Both the position numbers and the translations under genes were made by a program. A DNA stretch of 64,000 nt from Sphingobacterium litopenaei (GTDB taxonomy: Bacteria > Bacteroidota > Bacteroidia > Sphingobacteriales > Sphingobacteriaceae): NCBI RefSeq assembly GCF_014692495.1, contig NZ_JACOIJ010000001.1, positions 222,780 to 286,779 of the forward strand, written 5' to 3'. This document shows positions 18,902 through 27,963 of the stretch, in pieces. The stretch's first letter is position 1, and each line of letters begins with the position of its first letter. The notes beneath the pieces were generated by a model that saw nothing but the letters and a program-made list of their open reading frames with translations, did not search any database and was not told the DNA's origin.

Positions 18902-19186
18902 ATTATATAAAAACATTTTGCTGTTAGTTTTAAGATTATTTTAACAAAATGCGTAGTGCGATACAAAATTGATATTTTGAGCTTTAAAATATGGTTCTGG
19001 AGAGAATATATAGTGTCTACTGTGTTTTGTGTAACTCGAAAAAATATTTTGTTCTAATAAATTATTTTCTGAAACAAAAAATGTATATTTATTCATATGA
19101 TTAGCTAGTTATAATTTACTACACTTCAAAAGCTTTCATAAATTAACCTTATTCCGTCTTGTCGGATTGTATTAAACTTTAAGATT

Positions 19187-19615
19187 ATGAAAACAGTAAA
19201 ACATATTCTTCAATCAAAATCACCCGTAATTTATTCTGTTACTAGAAATACTTCTGTCCTTGATGCCCTCCAAATTATGATGGAGAAAAATATCAGTGCT
19301 CTTTTGGTGATAGAAGATGAGAAACTGGTTGGGATTTTTACAGAAAGAGACTATGCCAGAAAAGTTGTTTTACATGGGAAATCATCTAAAAATACGGCTA
19401 TAAGTGAAATCATGACAGCTGATCCCCATACTATTAGTATATCGGATTCTATTGAAAGTTGTATGGTTTTAATGACGGACAATCATTTTAGACACTTGCC
19501 CGTAGTGGAGTCTAATCAAGTAATTGCTATGCTATCTATAGGGGATTTGGTCAAATTCATCATTGAAGATCAAAAGCAAACTATAGATCATCTGCAAAGT
19601 TATATCCACAGTTAG
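19187..19615 (+). CDS. Twin CBS-domain protein
   Basis: 142 residues forming two CBS domains (about 8-65 and 75-138) with the usual T-x-F-TERDYARKV and HLPVVE-x4-VIAMLSIGDLVK motifs. Stand-alone CBS pairs bind adenosine nucleotides and sense energy charge; the partner here is unknown. It has its own 300-base 5' region and is followed 57 bases later by a transporter gene on the same strand. Confidence 0.9.
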   Translation: MKTVKHILQSKSPVIYSVTRNTSVLDALQIMMEKNISALLVIEDEKLVGIFTERDYARKVVLHGKSSKNTAISEIMTADPHTISISDSIESCMVLMTDNHFRHLPVVESNQVIAMLSIGDLVKFIIEDQKQTIDHLQSYIHS

Positions 19616-19671
19616 AATTGGATTGACTCTGTCACTTTGTTTTCTTGTGCTAATACGTATATTTGGTTTAT

Positions 19672-20631
19672 ATGAAAATAGACCTCTTTATCGTATATCT
19701 GTTGCTAAGTATTTTTGTTGCGTATTTTTTTCCTCAGTTGGCAATTTATGAAGGTGGTGCACTTTTAGATGCTATAACTTCCATTGGTGTATCGCTCATT
19801 TTCTTTTTCTATGGTCTTAAGCTAAGTTTTGACCAGATAAAATCAGGTCTGAAGAATTGGAAACTTCATGTTGTTGTGCAGCTAGCAACATTTGTCATCT
19901 TTCCTTTGGTGGTGTTACTGTTTCGACCTTTTGTAGGTACACTCATTTCCGAAAATACTTGGATAGGTTTCTTCTTTTTGGCAGCTCTTCCTTCTACAGT
20001 TTCATCTTCGGTGGTGATGGTATCACTCGCGAAAGGGAATATTCCTGCTGCAATTTTCAATTCAAGTATTTCGGGGTTAATAGGTGTTCTGATTACGCCA
20101 TTGTGGATGAGTTTATTTTTAGATTTTACTACTGAAAATGTTTTGGTCGATGTTTATGGTGGACTTATTCTTGAAATTATTCTCCCTGTGATTCTGGGAC
20201 TACTACTTCAAAAATATTGGGGACATTGGGCTTCAAAACATAGTAAAAAGTTATCCAATTTTGATAAATCTATTATTCTTCTTATTGTCTACAGTAGCTT
20301 TGCCCATTCTTTTGAAAATGGTATTTTTTCTACTTTAGGTGCTATCTTTTTGGTTGAATTATTTGTTGCGGTTATTCTTCTTTTTGTTTTAGTTTATAGT
20401 ATTTTATATTTCTTGAGTAAATATATACTTCAATTTTCTCTTGAAGATCAAATTACCGCCTTATTTTGTGGTTCCAAAAAATCTTTAACACATGGAAGTG
20501 TGTTTGGCAAGTTTATTTTTATGAACAATCCGTATGCTGGATTTTTCTTCTTGCCATTAATGATTTACCACGCTTTTCAAATTTTCATCATTACTTTTAT
20601 TGCGCAACGTTATCATAATCATTCTAAATAA
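19672..20631 (+). CDS. SBF-like bile acid:sodium symporter family transporter
   Basis: 319 residues from the ATG at 19672, with nine to ten hydrophobic segments throughout. The early SLIFFFYGLKLSFDQIKSG and the PSTVSSSVVMVSLAKGNIPAAIFNSSISGL motif identify the YfeH/SBF-like branch of the bile acid:sodium symporter superfamily. The FCGSKKSLTHGSVFG motif near the C-terminus is also typical. It is an inner-membrane solute transporter; the substrate is unknown. Confidence 0.88.
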   Translation: MKIDLFIVYLLLSIFVAYFFPQLAIYEGGALLDAITSIGVSLIFFFYGLKLSFDQIKSGLKNWKLHVVVQLATFVIFPLVVLLFRPFVGTLISENTWIGFFFLAALPSTVSSSVVMVSLAKGNIPAAIFNSSISGLIGVLITPLWMSLFLDFTTENVLVDVYGGLILEIILPVILGLLLQKYWGHWASKHSKKLSNFDKSIILLIVYSSFAHSFENGIFSTLGAIFLVELFVAVILLFVLVYSILYFLSKYILQFSLEDQITALFCGSKKSLTHGSVFGKFIFMNNPYAGFFFLPLMIYHAFQIFIITFIAQRYHNHSK

Positions 20632-20632
20632 T

Positions 20633-20708
20633 TATCACTTTATTTAATGATATTTTAAATTATCATTGTTTTTAATGATATTTGTTAATATCACTTTTTA
20701 TAGTGATA
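20633..20708. promoter_or_regulatory. Triple operator array, 28-bp period, before satD
   Basis: Three copies of TATCA-N10-TGATA, at 20633-20652, 20661-20680 and 20689-20708, with centres exactly 28 bp apart. The six half-sites alternate with 10- and 8-base gaps, so the dyad can also be read as TGATA-N8-TATCA. The last site ends 26 bases before the satD start. This looks like a cooperative repressor site set; the regulator is probably the SatD protein or an unlinked factor. Confidence 0.7.
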
Positions 20709-20734
20709 TTTAAATGTATTGTAAATAAAAGATT

Positions 20735-21340
20735 ATGGGAGAAATATATGCTATACTAACAGGAGATATCGTAGGGTCAAGGAAAGCAGACATACAGAGA
20801 TGGTTACCTGTTTTAGAAGAAAGTCTAAAGCATTATTCAAATAATTTTGATATTTTTAGAGGAGACAGCTTTCAAGTGTCGGTTCCAATAGATCGGTGTA
20901 TAGAAGCTATTTTTCTGATTAAATCGAATATCCGTACGGTAGAACCTTTGGATGTGCGAATAGGACTAGGAATAGGAGAAATCAGCTATTGGGATGAGCA
21001 CATCAAAAATTCGTCAGGAGAAGCCTTGATAAATTCGGGAGAGGCATTTGATACACTCGATAAAAATCTAATTTATGTCCTATCACCTTGGGCTGACTGG
21101 GATGAGCCAACCAATATCATGTTACAATTGGCGACAGAATTGGCAAAAAGATGGACTGTAAATATGGCTCAAACGGTTTCGGCTCAAATTAAGAATCCAC
21201 AAGCCAATCAAAATGAGTTAGCACGATTGTTGAATAGAAAATATCAAAGTCAAGTCAGTACCGAGTTGGGGAATGCGAATTGGCAGAAGATAAAAATGAC
21301 GATAGATTATTGCACAAAAGAATTATTTAAAAGATGTTAG
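20735..21340 (+). CDS. SatD family protein
   Basis: 201 residues matching the SatD family: an N-terminal AILTGDIVGSRKAD, the FRGDSFQVSV motif, a DVRIGLGIGE strand and a C-terminal helix-turn-helix-like region (NQNELARLLNRKYQSQVS, about residues 158-176). The family's biochemical role is unsettled; the GDIVGS and RGD motifs resemble nucleotide-cyclase-like folds. It overlaps the DUF3307 gene by 7 bases, a recurrent pairing. The HTH and the upstream operator array suggest autoregulation, which is inference. Confidence 0.8.
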   Translation: MGEIYAILTGDIVGSRKADIQRWLPVLEESLKHYSNNFDIFRGDSFQVSVPIDRCIEAIFLIKSNIRTVEPLDVRIGLGIGEISYWDEHIKNSSGEALINSGEAFDTLDKNLIYVLSPWADWDEPTNIMLQLATELAKRWTVNMAQTVSAQIKNPQANQNELARLLNRKYQSQVSTELGNANWQKIKMTIDYCTKELFKRC

Positions 21341-22062
21341 TCGTATTCTTAAAATTGCTATTGGCACATATTCTTGGAGACTTTGTTTTGCAGACGAAAA
21401 CATTAGTACAACGACGAAAAGAGAAAGTAGGCTATTTGTTTTTACATGTATTAATTCATGCTATCTTACTAGTTTTATTCTTCTATCCTGAGCTTCAATT
21501 ATACTGGATTTCTATTGCCTTTATTACATTTTCACATCTAGCTATAGACAGTTTAAAAATTTGGTTAGAGGGAAAATATCCCGCAAAGCCCTTGTTTTTC
21601 TTCTGCATTGATCAAATTTTACATTTAGCCGTTTTGGGCAGTGTTGCATTCTATAATTTTGGCTTTCCACCGTTGAGTTATGAACTATTATTTTCCATCG
21701 ATACTTTATTGTACCTAATTGCTTTTTTGTTAGTAGCAGTAGTGAGCCCTATATTTTTACGTTTATTTTTTTCCAAATGGGACAAAGAATTTGAATTTCA
21801 AAATAAACGTAAAGAAAGTCTAATGCATGCTGGTCTTTTGATAGGGATTATGGAACGTCTGATTATCGTATTATTTATTCAGGTAGGATTTTTGTCTGGA
21901 ATTGGATTTCTGTTGGCCGCCAAATCAATTTTCAGATTTGGTGACTTAGCTAATGCAAAAGATACTAAATTTACAGAGTATATCTTAGTGGGGACATTAG
22001 CGAGCTTTATCATTGCTATTGGAATAGGATATGCCTTGCGTTTAGCTTTAAAATATACTTAA
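21334..22062 (+). CDS. DUF3307 integral membrane protein
   Basis: 242 residues with about six membrane segments. The N-terminal LLLAHILGDFVLQTKTLVQRRK and HVLIHAILL motifs are the DUF3307 signature, and HLAIDSLKIWLEGK adds a conserved acidic/histidine membrane motif. Its start codon lies inside the end of satD, so the two are translationally coupled. DUF3307 proteins are inner-membrane proteins of unknown function. Confidence 0.85.
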   Translation: MLVVFLKLLLAHILGDFVLQTKTLVQRRKEKVGYLFLHVLIHAILLVLFFYPELQLYWISIAFITFSHLAIDSLKIWLEGKYPAKPLFFFCIDQILHLAVLGSVAFYNFGFPPLSYELLFSIDTLLYLIAFLLVAVVSPIFLRLFFSKWDKEFEFQNKRKESLMHAGLLIGIMERLIIVLFIQVGFLSGIGFLLAAKSIFRFGDLANAKDTKFTEYILVGTLASFIIAIGIGYALRLALKYT

Positions 22063-22078
22063 CATACTAATCTATAAA

Positions 22079-23209
22079 ATGAAAAACTTACTAATGTCAT
22101 GCCTAACTGTTGCATGGAGTACTTCAATGTTATTTGCTCAAGATTTAAAGAATGAAGTTCAAAAAATAGCGGATCAATATAAAGCGGTCGGGGTAGCATA
22201 TGTGGTGGTCAAAGATGGACAAATTATTGAAAAAAATGCTATTGGAAAAAGTTCTTTGGAAAATAATACTCCGTTGGATGTAGATCGTAATATTTTTAGA
22301 ATAGCTTCTATCTCGAAGTCATTTACTTCCACAGCGTTAATGCAATTGGTCGAAAAGAAAAAAATATCTTTGGATGATGATATTGGAGATTTGGTGGGCT
22401 TTCTGGTGCGCAACCCGAAATATCCAAAAACCAAAATAACCTTACGTATGGTGCTATCACACACTTCAAGTATAAACGATGCAAATGGCTATTTTGATTT
22501 GGATGTGATTAATCCTTCCAAAAATTCGAATTGGCAAAAAAGTTATAATGATTATGCACCAGGGACGAAATATGAGTATTGTAATCTAAATTTTAATATG
22601 GCTGGAGCTGTCTTAGAACGTCTCACAAACATTCGTTTTGATACTTATATTCGACAACAGATCCTCAATCCATTGGGATTATACGGGGGGTATTGTATCG
22701 ATTCTTTGGACAATACACGTTTTACCTCCCTATATGCTTACGATAGTAAAAATGATAAATTCATTCACGAACCTTTAGCATACAATCCTCGAAGCGAAGA
22801 AGTGCGAAATCATGTCTTAGGAGAGACTACTCCAATATTTTCACCAACAGGCGGGATGAAAATTTCTGCTGTCGATTTAGCGAAATATATGATAATGCAT
22901 ATGAATTACGGTAAATCAGGAAAAGTTAAAATATTAGGTAAAAAGTATTCGAAATTGATGCAAACTAAGATTTCGGAAGATTCAGGCTATGGTTTAGCAT
23001 TATTGGAAACCACTAAGTTGATTCCTGGGCAGCATATGGTAGGGCATACAGGCTCTGCGTACGGTTTGTACAGTTCTATGTTTTTTAATCCTAAAGAGAA
23101 GTTTGGAATAGTGGTGATTACTAATGGATGTGTGTTAGAATATGAAAATGGGGAAGTAGCCTTGCCTGCTAAAATCACCAATTTATTATATGAAAAGCTA
23201 ATAAAGTAA
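22079..23209 (+). CDS. Secreted serine hydrolase, beta-lactamase/PBP class C family
   Basis: 376 residues with a signal peptide ending at LFAQ (about residue 21). The serine beta-lactamase-like fold has S77-x-x-K80 in IASISKSFTS, the Y-C-N motif in YEYCNLNF and H-T-G in VGHTGSAYGL. Such exported enzymes act on peptidoglycan peptides or small esters/amides rather than necessarily on beta-lactams. It starts 16 bases after the DUF3307 gene, possibly in one transcript. Confidence 0.87.
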   Translation: MKNLLMSCLTVAWSTSMLFAQDLKNEVQKIADQYKAVGVAYVVVKDGQIIEKNAIGKSSLENNTPLDVDRNIFRIASISKSFTSTALMQLVEKKKISLDDDIGDLVGFLVRNPKYPKTKITLRMVLSHTSSINDANGYFDLDVINPSKNSNWQKSYNDYAPGTKYEYCNLNFNMAGAVLERLTNIRFDTYIRQQILNPLGLYGGYCIDSLDNTRFTSLYAYDSKNDKFIHEPLAYNPRSEEVRNHVLGETTPIFSPTGGMKISAVDLAKYMIMHMNYGKSGKVKILGKKYSKLMQTKISEDSGYGLALLETTKLIPGQHMVGHTGSAYGLYSSMFFNPKEKFGIVVITNGCVLEYENGEVALPAKITNLLYEKLIK

Positions 23210-23275
23210 CAGCGTATTAGAAATTAGATTCCTAAAAATTGGCTTGTTTTTTGTATTTTATATCGATATAATTAT

Positions 23276-23282
23276 AAAGGAG
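23276..23282 (+). promoter_or_regulatory. Strong Shine-Dalgarno sequence (AAAGGAG)
   Basis: AAAGGAG lies 8 bases before the ATG at 23291. Such sites are rare in this window, so it helps fix this start; a nearer out-of-frame ATG at 23284 is too close to be used. Confidence 0.6.
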
Positions 23283-23290
23283 AATGAATT

Positions 23291-23794
23291 ATGGGTAAAA
23301 TTTTGGGAACTTTTGTGCTTACGATAATACTGTTTACCACAGTAAATGCTCAGACTTTGAATCTATATGATGTGCGTAAAGATTTTAACAAAGGTGTGAA
23401 AGATGAGGATCTTTGTAAAAAATATCTCCAAACTTTGCAAGCTAAAGCCAAAACTCCTTTAGAAAAAGGCTACGAAGCAGCATTTCATATGTTTATGGCA
23501 AAACATACTTCCAATCCATTTAAGAAAATGGGATATTTTAAGGATGGTAAGAAAATGTTGGAAAGCCAAATCAAAACCGAACCTAATAATATAGAATTAC
23601 GATTTATTCGCTTGTGTATTCAGTACCATATACCAGATTTTTTAGGGTATAAATCTAATATTGAGGAAGATAAAAGTTTCTTGGTATCTAACCTTTATAA
23701 ACTAGAAGATGATAAGACCAAAGATATCATTTATAATTACCTCAAAGGGGCTAACATGTATAAACAATCTGAGTTAGCTTTGCTAGCTCGATAA
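23291..23794 (+). CDS. Exported conserved hypothetical protein
   Basis: 167 residues. A signal peptide (residues 1-21, ending VNAQ) is followed by a helical domain of unknown function with a TPLEKGYEAAFHMFMAKH motif and ELRFIRLCIQYHIPDFLGY, patterns shared by Bacteroidota exported proteins. A good Shine-Dalgarno supports the start. The function is not known; the helix-rich, TPR-like look suggests a structural or binding role in the periplasm. Confidence 0.75.
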   Translation: MGKILGTFVLTIILFTTVNAQTLNLYDVRKDFNKGVKDEDLCKKYLQTLQAKAKTPLEKGYEAAFHMFMAKHTSNPFKKMGYFKDGKKMLESQIKTEPNNIELRFIRLCIQYHIPDFLGYKSNIEEDKSFLVSNLYKLEDDKTKDIIYNYLKGANMYKQSELALLAR

Positions 23795-23860
23795 CTTTCA
23801 AAACTTTCTTTCATTCCTGTTGTTTATATACTAGTTATATCCACTAAATTATTTCAACTT

Positions 23861-24472
23861 ATGGCAACAGTAAAAGAGAAAAAAGCTTCGGCATCTACAG
23901 CTAAGTCCGCAGCTACAACGAAAACACGTGATACAGCTTCAAAAGAGAATAAATCAGAATCTGGAAAGATTGCAGCAAAAAAAGATGCAGCGAAAGATTT
24001 GCAAGATTTATTCGAAGATGGTTTAAAAGATATCTATTGGGCTGAAAAAGCATTGAAAAAAGAACTTCCAAAAATGGAGAAAAATGCAACTTCTCCGGAT
24101 TTAAAAGCTGCTATTGCTAGCCATTTAATCGAAACGGAAGAACATATTAAGCGATTGGAAGCTGCTTTTAAATCTATTGGTAAAAAAGCAGAAGCTGAAA
24201 AATGCGATGCAATGGATGGATTATTGGAAGAGGGGAAGGGTATCATAAAGGAAACCGAAATTGGTGCAGTTCGTGATGCTGGAATTATCGCAGCCGCTCA
24301 GAAAGTAGAACATTATGAAATTGCGACTTATGGGACTTTAGCAGCTTTTGCAAAAGTATTAGGTCATAAAGAAGCTTTGAAATTGTTATTAGCAACTTTG
24401 AAGGAAGAGAAACAATGTGACAAAACTTTAACAGGCTTGGCAGACACCAATCTAAATTCAAAAGCCGAATAA
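23861..24472 (+). CDS. DUF892 (YciF-like) ferritin-like protein
   Basis: 203 residues. The first 45 are low-complexity and rich in A, K and S. The rest is the DUF892 four-helix ferritin-like domain with LQDLFEDGLKDIYWAEKAL, E-x6-H metal-type residues in SHLIETEEHI and QKVEHYEIATYGTL. YciE/YciF-type proteins are stress-induced and may bind iron. The basic N-terminal tail resembles DNA-binding extensions, an inference. A strong terminator follows. Confidence 0.88.
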   Translation: MATVKEKKASASTAKSAATTKTRDTASKENKSESGKIAAKKDAAKDLQDLFEDGLKDIYWAEKALKKELPKMEKNATSPDLKAAIASHLIETEEHIKRLEAAFKSIGKKAEAEKCDAMDGLLEEGKGIIKETEIGAVRDAGIIAAAQKVEHYEIATYGTLAAFAKVLGHKEALKLLLATLKEEKQCDKTLTGLADTNLNSKAE

Positions 24473-24510
24473 AGAAACTGTTCCAATACAATAGATATAT
24501 TCTTAAATGC

Positions 24511-24539
24511 AAAAAGCGAAGCCCAGGCTTCGCTTTTTT
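24511..24539. terminator. Terminator after the DUF892 gene
   Basis: AAAAAGCGAAGC pairs with GCTTCGCTTTTT in a hairpin of at least 11 bp, with A and T runs on either side. It serves the DUF892 gene and can serve the convergent DUF5686 gene. Confidence 0.8.
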
Positions 24540-24586
24540 ATCGCGGTTTCTCCAAAGACGTTGATAGACACTATTTAAAACACTAA

Positions 24587-27133
24587 TTAAAAATCAACTT
24601 TGATTCGCGCCCGAATTCCCCAATCTGAAACATTTGGTTGATTCAGGTAATTCAAACGCTTCACGTAATCTACGCGTAATACTTTGAATATATTTCCTAG
24701 GCCAACACTAGCTTCCATATACGGTTTGTCGCCAAATGTAAATGAAGAAATTTCATTATCTATATTTCTTTGCCAAGCAAATAAATCACGGTTATATGTT
24801 GGGTTATTTTGATCTCTCAAACCACCGTACAAACCTTTGAAACTAAATACTTCACGCAGTTGTAGTTTCTTAATTAAAGGTAGCTTGTTTAAAATAAAGC
24901 CATTCATGTAATATTGTACATTAATCGAAGCGTGATGATCAGAAATGAATTCCATAAAGTTCATCAAATTGTACGATTGCAATTGATAAGCGTATGTTTG
25001 ATTTGCTCGGTGCAATGTTAATAGCGGATAAGCAATATTATCTCCTAGAATATAGGTTCCATCCAAATTCACATCAGCATATCCAAATTGTGATAAATAC
25101 ACTCGCTTGAATACACCTGCGGTGAAATTATGGTAATTATATTCTCCGTCAAGCGCGCCTTTAATTCCAGCTGTATAATTGAAAGTGAAAATCGGATATT
25201 CATTGTAAATAGGAGTTCGGTACAATTTACCTTGATAATATTGTTCTTTTGGAGCCCATCTAAATCCAATATTCGCTTCTGTCGTATTTACTTCGTTAAT
25301 AATGGTAGGATCTCCCATTTCTGGAATAATCTGATAGCGAATTACACCCGCAGGAGTTTGTTTCCATTTGGTCAAGCCAGCATTAATGGAAAAGTGATTT
25401 CCAAATTCTGCTTTGTATTCTATTTTGTATGTATCATTGTACAAATAGCTTTTGTTTTCACCACGTTTGAAAGACAATAACACATTATCTTCTTGAATAA
25501 ATTCTAAATTTTGTCCGGGGATTTTAGTGTCGTGCTGATAGGATGCACGAATGTAGTGTTGCGGAAATTTATAAACTGACTTATTGTTTATCGAGTATGT
25601 TCCACTGACGAAATATTTCCATTTTTTATCTTCAAAACCATAAGCCGCATATGCTTCCGAGAAGAAACGAGTGCTTAACTGTTCTGTTGTACGACCTCCA
25701 ATACGCAAACGAAGTCCTTCTACCGGATTGTAGCTGTAAAAAGTATTAACTGGACCAATTTCTACTGGACCTGCTTGCTTATATCCCGAAAGAATCAAAG
25801 CTGCCACATCCATAAATCTACGAAACGATGGCATCGTTTGTAGTGAGTCAATATTTTGATAAATTGCTTTCTCTTGGTTGGTCAAAGGTGCTTGACGTAA
25901 TCCAGCCCAATATTGTCTTTGATTTGTTGCTGGAGCTTTTTCTATAATCTTTTCTACCTCAGCGCCTGCATATAAAGAATCGGGTCTATGCATTCCATTG
26001 ACATAATCCTTATAATACACGACACGATTTCCTTGTACACCTTTACCTTTTCCTGTCAAAGCAAAATCAATTCCCAATGCACTCCGACTTAAAAAATATT
26101 TGTTAATATTATCTTTTTCAAAAGTAAGTTCAATATTTAAATCACGGACAAAATTAAGGTTGATATCCTCGCTAACTTTCATTTTAGTGCCTTGAACAGC
26201 ATATTGGCCATCCAAAGTAACGTAGAGTTTTCCTTGAAATAAGAAATCGCCCTTACTTCGTGGAAAGAAACTTAGCTCTACGAGATAAGATTTTGAGGTT
26301 TTAATCGTATCCGTGATGTAATACCGGTAGAATGTAGGGGCACTATTAGCAATTGGACTTAAAAATTGGTTGGTCAACAACGTAATGTTATTATCGTAGA
26401 TGTCCACTTTATCATACAGCTTGTTGAAATAATTCGCTAAACCTTCGTTGTCCACAAATTTAGGATCAAATTCAGCCTTTTGCTCTGCGATTATATATTG
26501 TTTTGTTTTCTTAGGATCGTTTCTGTAATAAACTTTAGACACTTTTTCTTCCATGTAAGCAGGAAGAACATATGTTGATGTACTGTCTGATTGTTTTTGA
26601 AATAAGAATTGATAGTTTTTGAATGCTTTTTTATTAACGAATTTTTCAGAAAGGTTACTTAATCCCAAAGAGATTTTTTCATATTGTTCGAACTCCACAA
26701 AATCTTGCCCCGTTAATCTGTTTTGGTCGCGATGATCAATTACTTGACGGATTAATTCAACAGCAGGATTATTTTTATTGGAATATTTTAATCTAGGCTT
26801 TTTGATTATAACTTCAGCAATTTCATTTTCTGCAGCTAAAGCAATAGAAAAATAAGTCTTACCTGAAGATAAATCCAAATCTTGAGATGGATAACCTACG
26901 TAACTCACGCGTACCTTTACATTCTTATTGGGAAGGGAAAATTCAAAATTACCCAGTTCGTCTGTTTTTGTAGCTTGCGTACTTCCAACAATCGCTATTG
27001 TAGCAAATTCTATTGGCTCTTTTGTTTCCTTATCTATAACATTTCCCTTAATTTTAAAGGATTGCGCCATCGAAACTAAGCTAAAGAATAAGCTGAAAAA
27101 TAATAAAATACTCCTATTCAAATAATATTTCAT
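24587..27133 (-). CDS. DUF5686 / carboxypeptidase-regulatory-like outer-membrane protein
   Basis: 848 residues. A signal peptide (1-23) leads into a carboxypeptidase-regulatory-like beta-sandwich (about 25-105: IKGNVIDKETKEPIEFATIAI...DELGNFEF...SYVGY), then the DUF5686 domain and an extended, aromatic-rich beta-barrel-like C-terminal half ending in IRARIKVDF, as outer-membrane proteins do. The final F supports BAM-dependent outer-membrane insertion. The function is unknown; relatives are common in gliding and non-gliding Bacteroidota. It is the only gene of its transcript. Confidence 0.85.
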   Translation of the reverse strand: MKYYLNRSILLFFSLFFSLVSMAQSFKIKGNVIDKETKEPIEFATIAIVGSTQATKTDELGNFEFSLPNKNVKVRVSYVGYPSQDLDLSSGKTYFSIALAAENEIAEVIIKKPRLKYSNKNNPAVELIRQVIDHRDQNRLTGQDFVEFEQYEKISLGLSNLSEKFVNKKAFKNYQFLFQKQSDSTSTYVLPAYMEEKVSKVYYRNDPKKTKQYIIAEQKAEFDPKFVDNEGLANYFNKLYDKVDIYDNNITLLTNQFLSPIANSAPTFYRYYITDTIKTSKSYLVELSFFPRSKGDFLFQGKLYVTLDGQYAVQGTKMKVSEDINLNFVRDLNIELTFEKDNINKYFLSRSALGIDFALTGKGKGVQGNRVVYYKDYVNGMHRPDSLYAGAEVEKIIEKAPATNQRQYWAGLRQAPLTNQEKAIYQNIDSLQTMPSFRRFMDVAALILSGYKQAGPVEIGPVNTFYSYNPVEGLRLRIGGRTTEQLSTRFFSEAYAAYGFEDKKWKYFVSGTYSINNKSVYKFPQHYIRASYQHDTKIPGQNLEFIQEDNVLLSFKRGENKSYLYNDTYKIEYKAEFGNHFSINAGLTKWKQTPAGVIRYQIIPEMGDPTIINEVNTTEANIGFRWAPKEQYYQGKLYRTPIYNEYPIFTFNYTAGIKGALDGEYNYHNFTAGVFKRVYLSQFGYADVNLDGTYILGDNIAYPLLTLHRANQTYAYQLQSYNLMNFMEFISDHHASINVQYYMNGFILNKLPLIKKLQLREVFSFKGLYGGLRDQNNPTYNRDLFAWQRNIDNEISSFTFGDKPYMEASVGLGNIFKVLRVDYVKRLNYLNQPNVSDWGIRARIKVDF

Positions 27134-27493
27134 GTTAATTGCAGGTCTAAACTTTTGACTTTTTATATTTTTTGTTCAAAAATTCTAATGCAAATTAACT
27201 ACTTATTTCTTTTACTTATATCTGCAAATAATCACTTTGACTTTGGTGTGATATAAATTGAAGTACAATACAATTTTATTACAAAACTACTATATATCGA
27301 CGATCTGTTTTTCACCTTCTCATATATCTTAAAAAGAATATTGTGCTATGGTGGAGATACTAAAATAGTTAGAATTATACTATAGAAAAACAGCCTCTAA
27401 TTGTAGAAGAGGATAAAATTGGGGTAAAGTACCATTTGGCGTCACACTAATGCTATTTTTATTATTATATTTAAATTAAATAACTTAGTAATA
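27134..27493. other. Intergenic region between divergent genes
   Basis: This 360-base, very AT-rich stretch separates the DUF5686 gene (leftward) from a broken small gene (rightward). I see no gene in it. A minus-strand TAGTTTTG box lies at 27282-27289 and could serve DUF5686, but it lacks a -33 partner. A weak CCTCT/AGAGG hairpin occurs at 27393-27411. Nothing else is supported. Confidence 0.5.
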
Positions 27494-27911
27494 ATGAAAA
27501 TGTTTCTCTTGCTAATATTGCTCCAAATTGGATTTGTTTGCACTGTATTTTCTCAGTCTTTCAGAGATACGGTTTCTGCACACACATATGTTCCTTATGG
27601 GATTGTTAAATTAGATTCTGTAATAAAAAATGGTATTATGTATAGGTATCATACAAATGCTACTGGAAGATATTATATTAAGTAGTGATGATAAAAATTT
27701 TACGAAATCAAATATGAAAATAGGTCGTAAATTTCATAAAATTAAAAATTTAGGACGCTTAAAAAATTATATAGGGTGGGGTTATTATTTGGAATTACCT
27801 GCTGGTTGGAATGCTTATCTATGTATGGATAAATCAGAAATAGATAGCTCTAAAGTATTATTCTTTTTTTCAATGGAAAAAGAAATTTTTGAAAGTATTT
27901 TAGAAAAATAG
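27494..27911 (+). pseudogene. Small exported protein gene with a frameshift
   Basis: The first frame encodes a signal peptide (about 20 residues, ending VFSQ) and a short domain and stops at 27685. A second frame that overlaps it carries on smoothly from SSDDKNFTKSNMK to a stop at 27911. Removing one base in the run near 27676-27680 would join them into a protein of about 138 residues. The joined ORF is terminated by a proper hairpin. It may be a real one-base frameshift or a sequencing error. Function unknown. Confidence 0.55.
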
Positions 27912-27920
27912 ATATGTAAG

Positions 27921-27957
27921 GAGTACCATTAGCTAAGTGTCAATGGTACTCTTTTTT
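27921..27957 (+). terminator. Terminator after the frameshifted small gene
   Basis: GAGTACCATT (27921-27930) pairs with AATGGTACTC (27942-27951) around an 11-base loop, followed by six T. It ends the rightward transcript just before the convergent PEP mutase-family gene. Confidence 0.75.
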
Positions 27958-27963
27958 ACGTAA

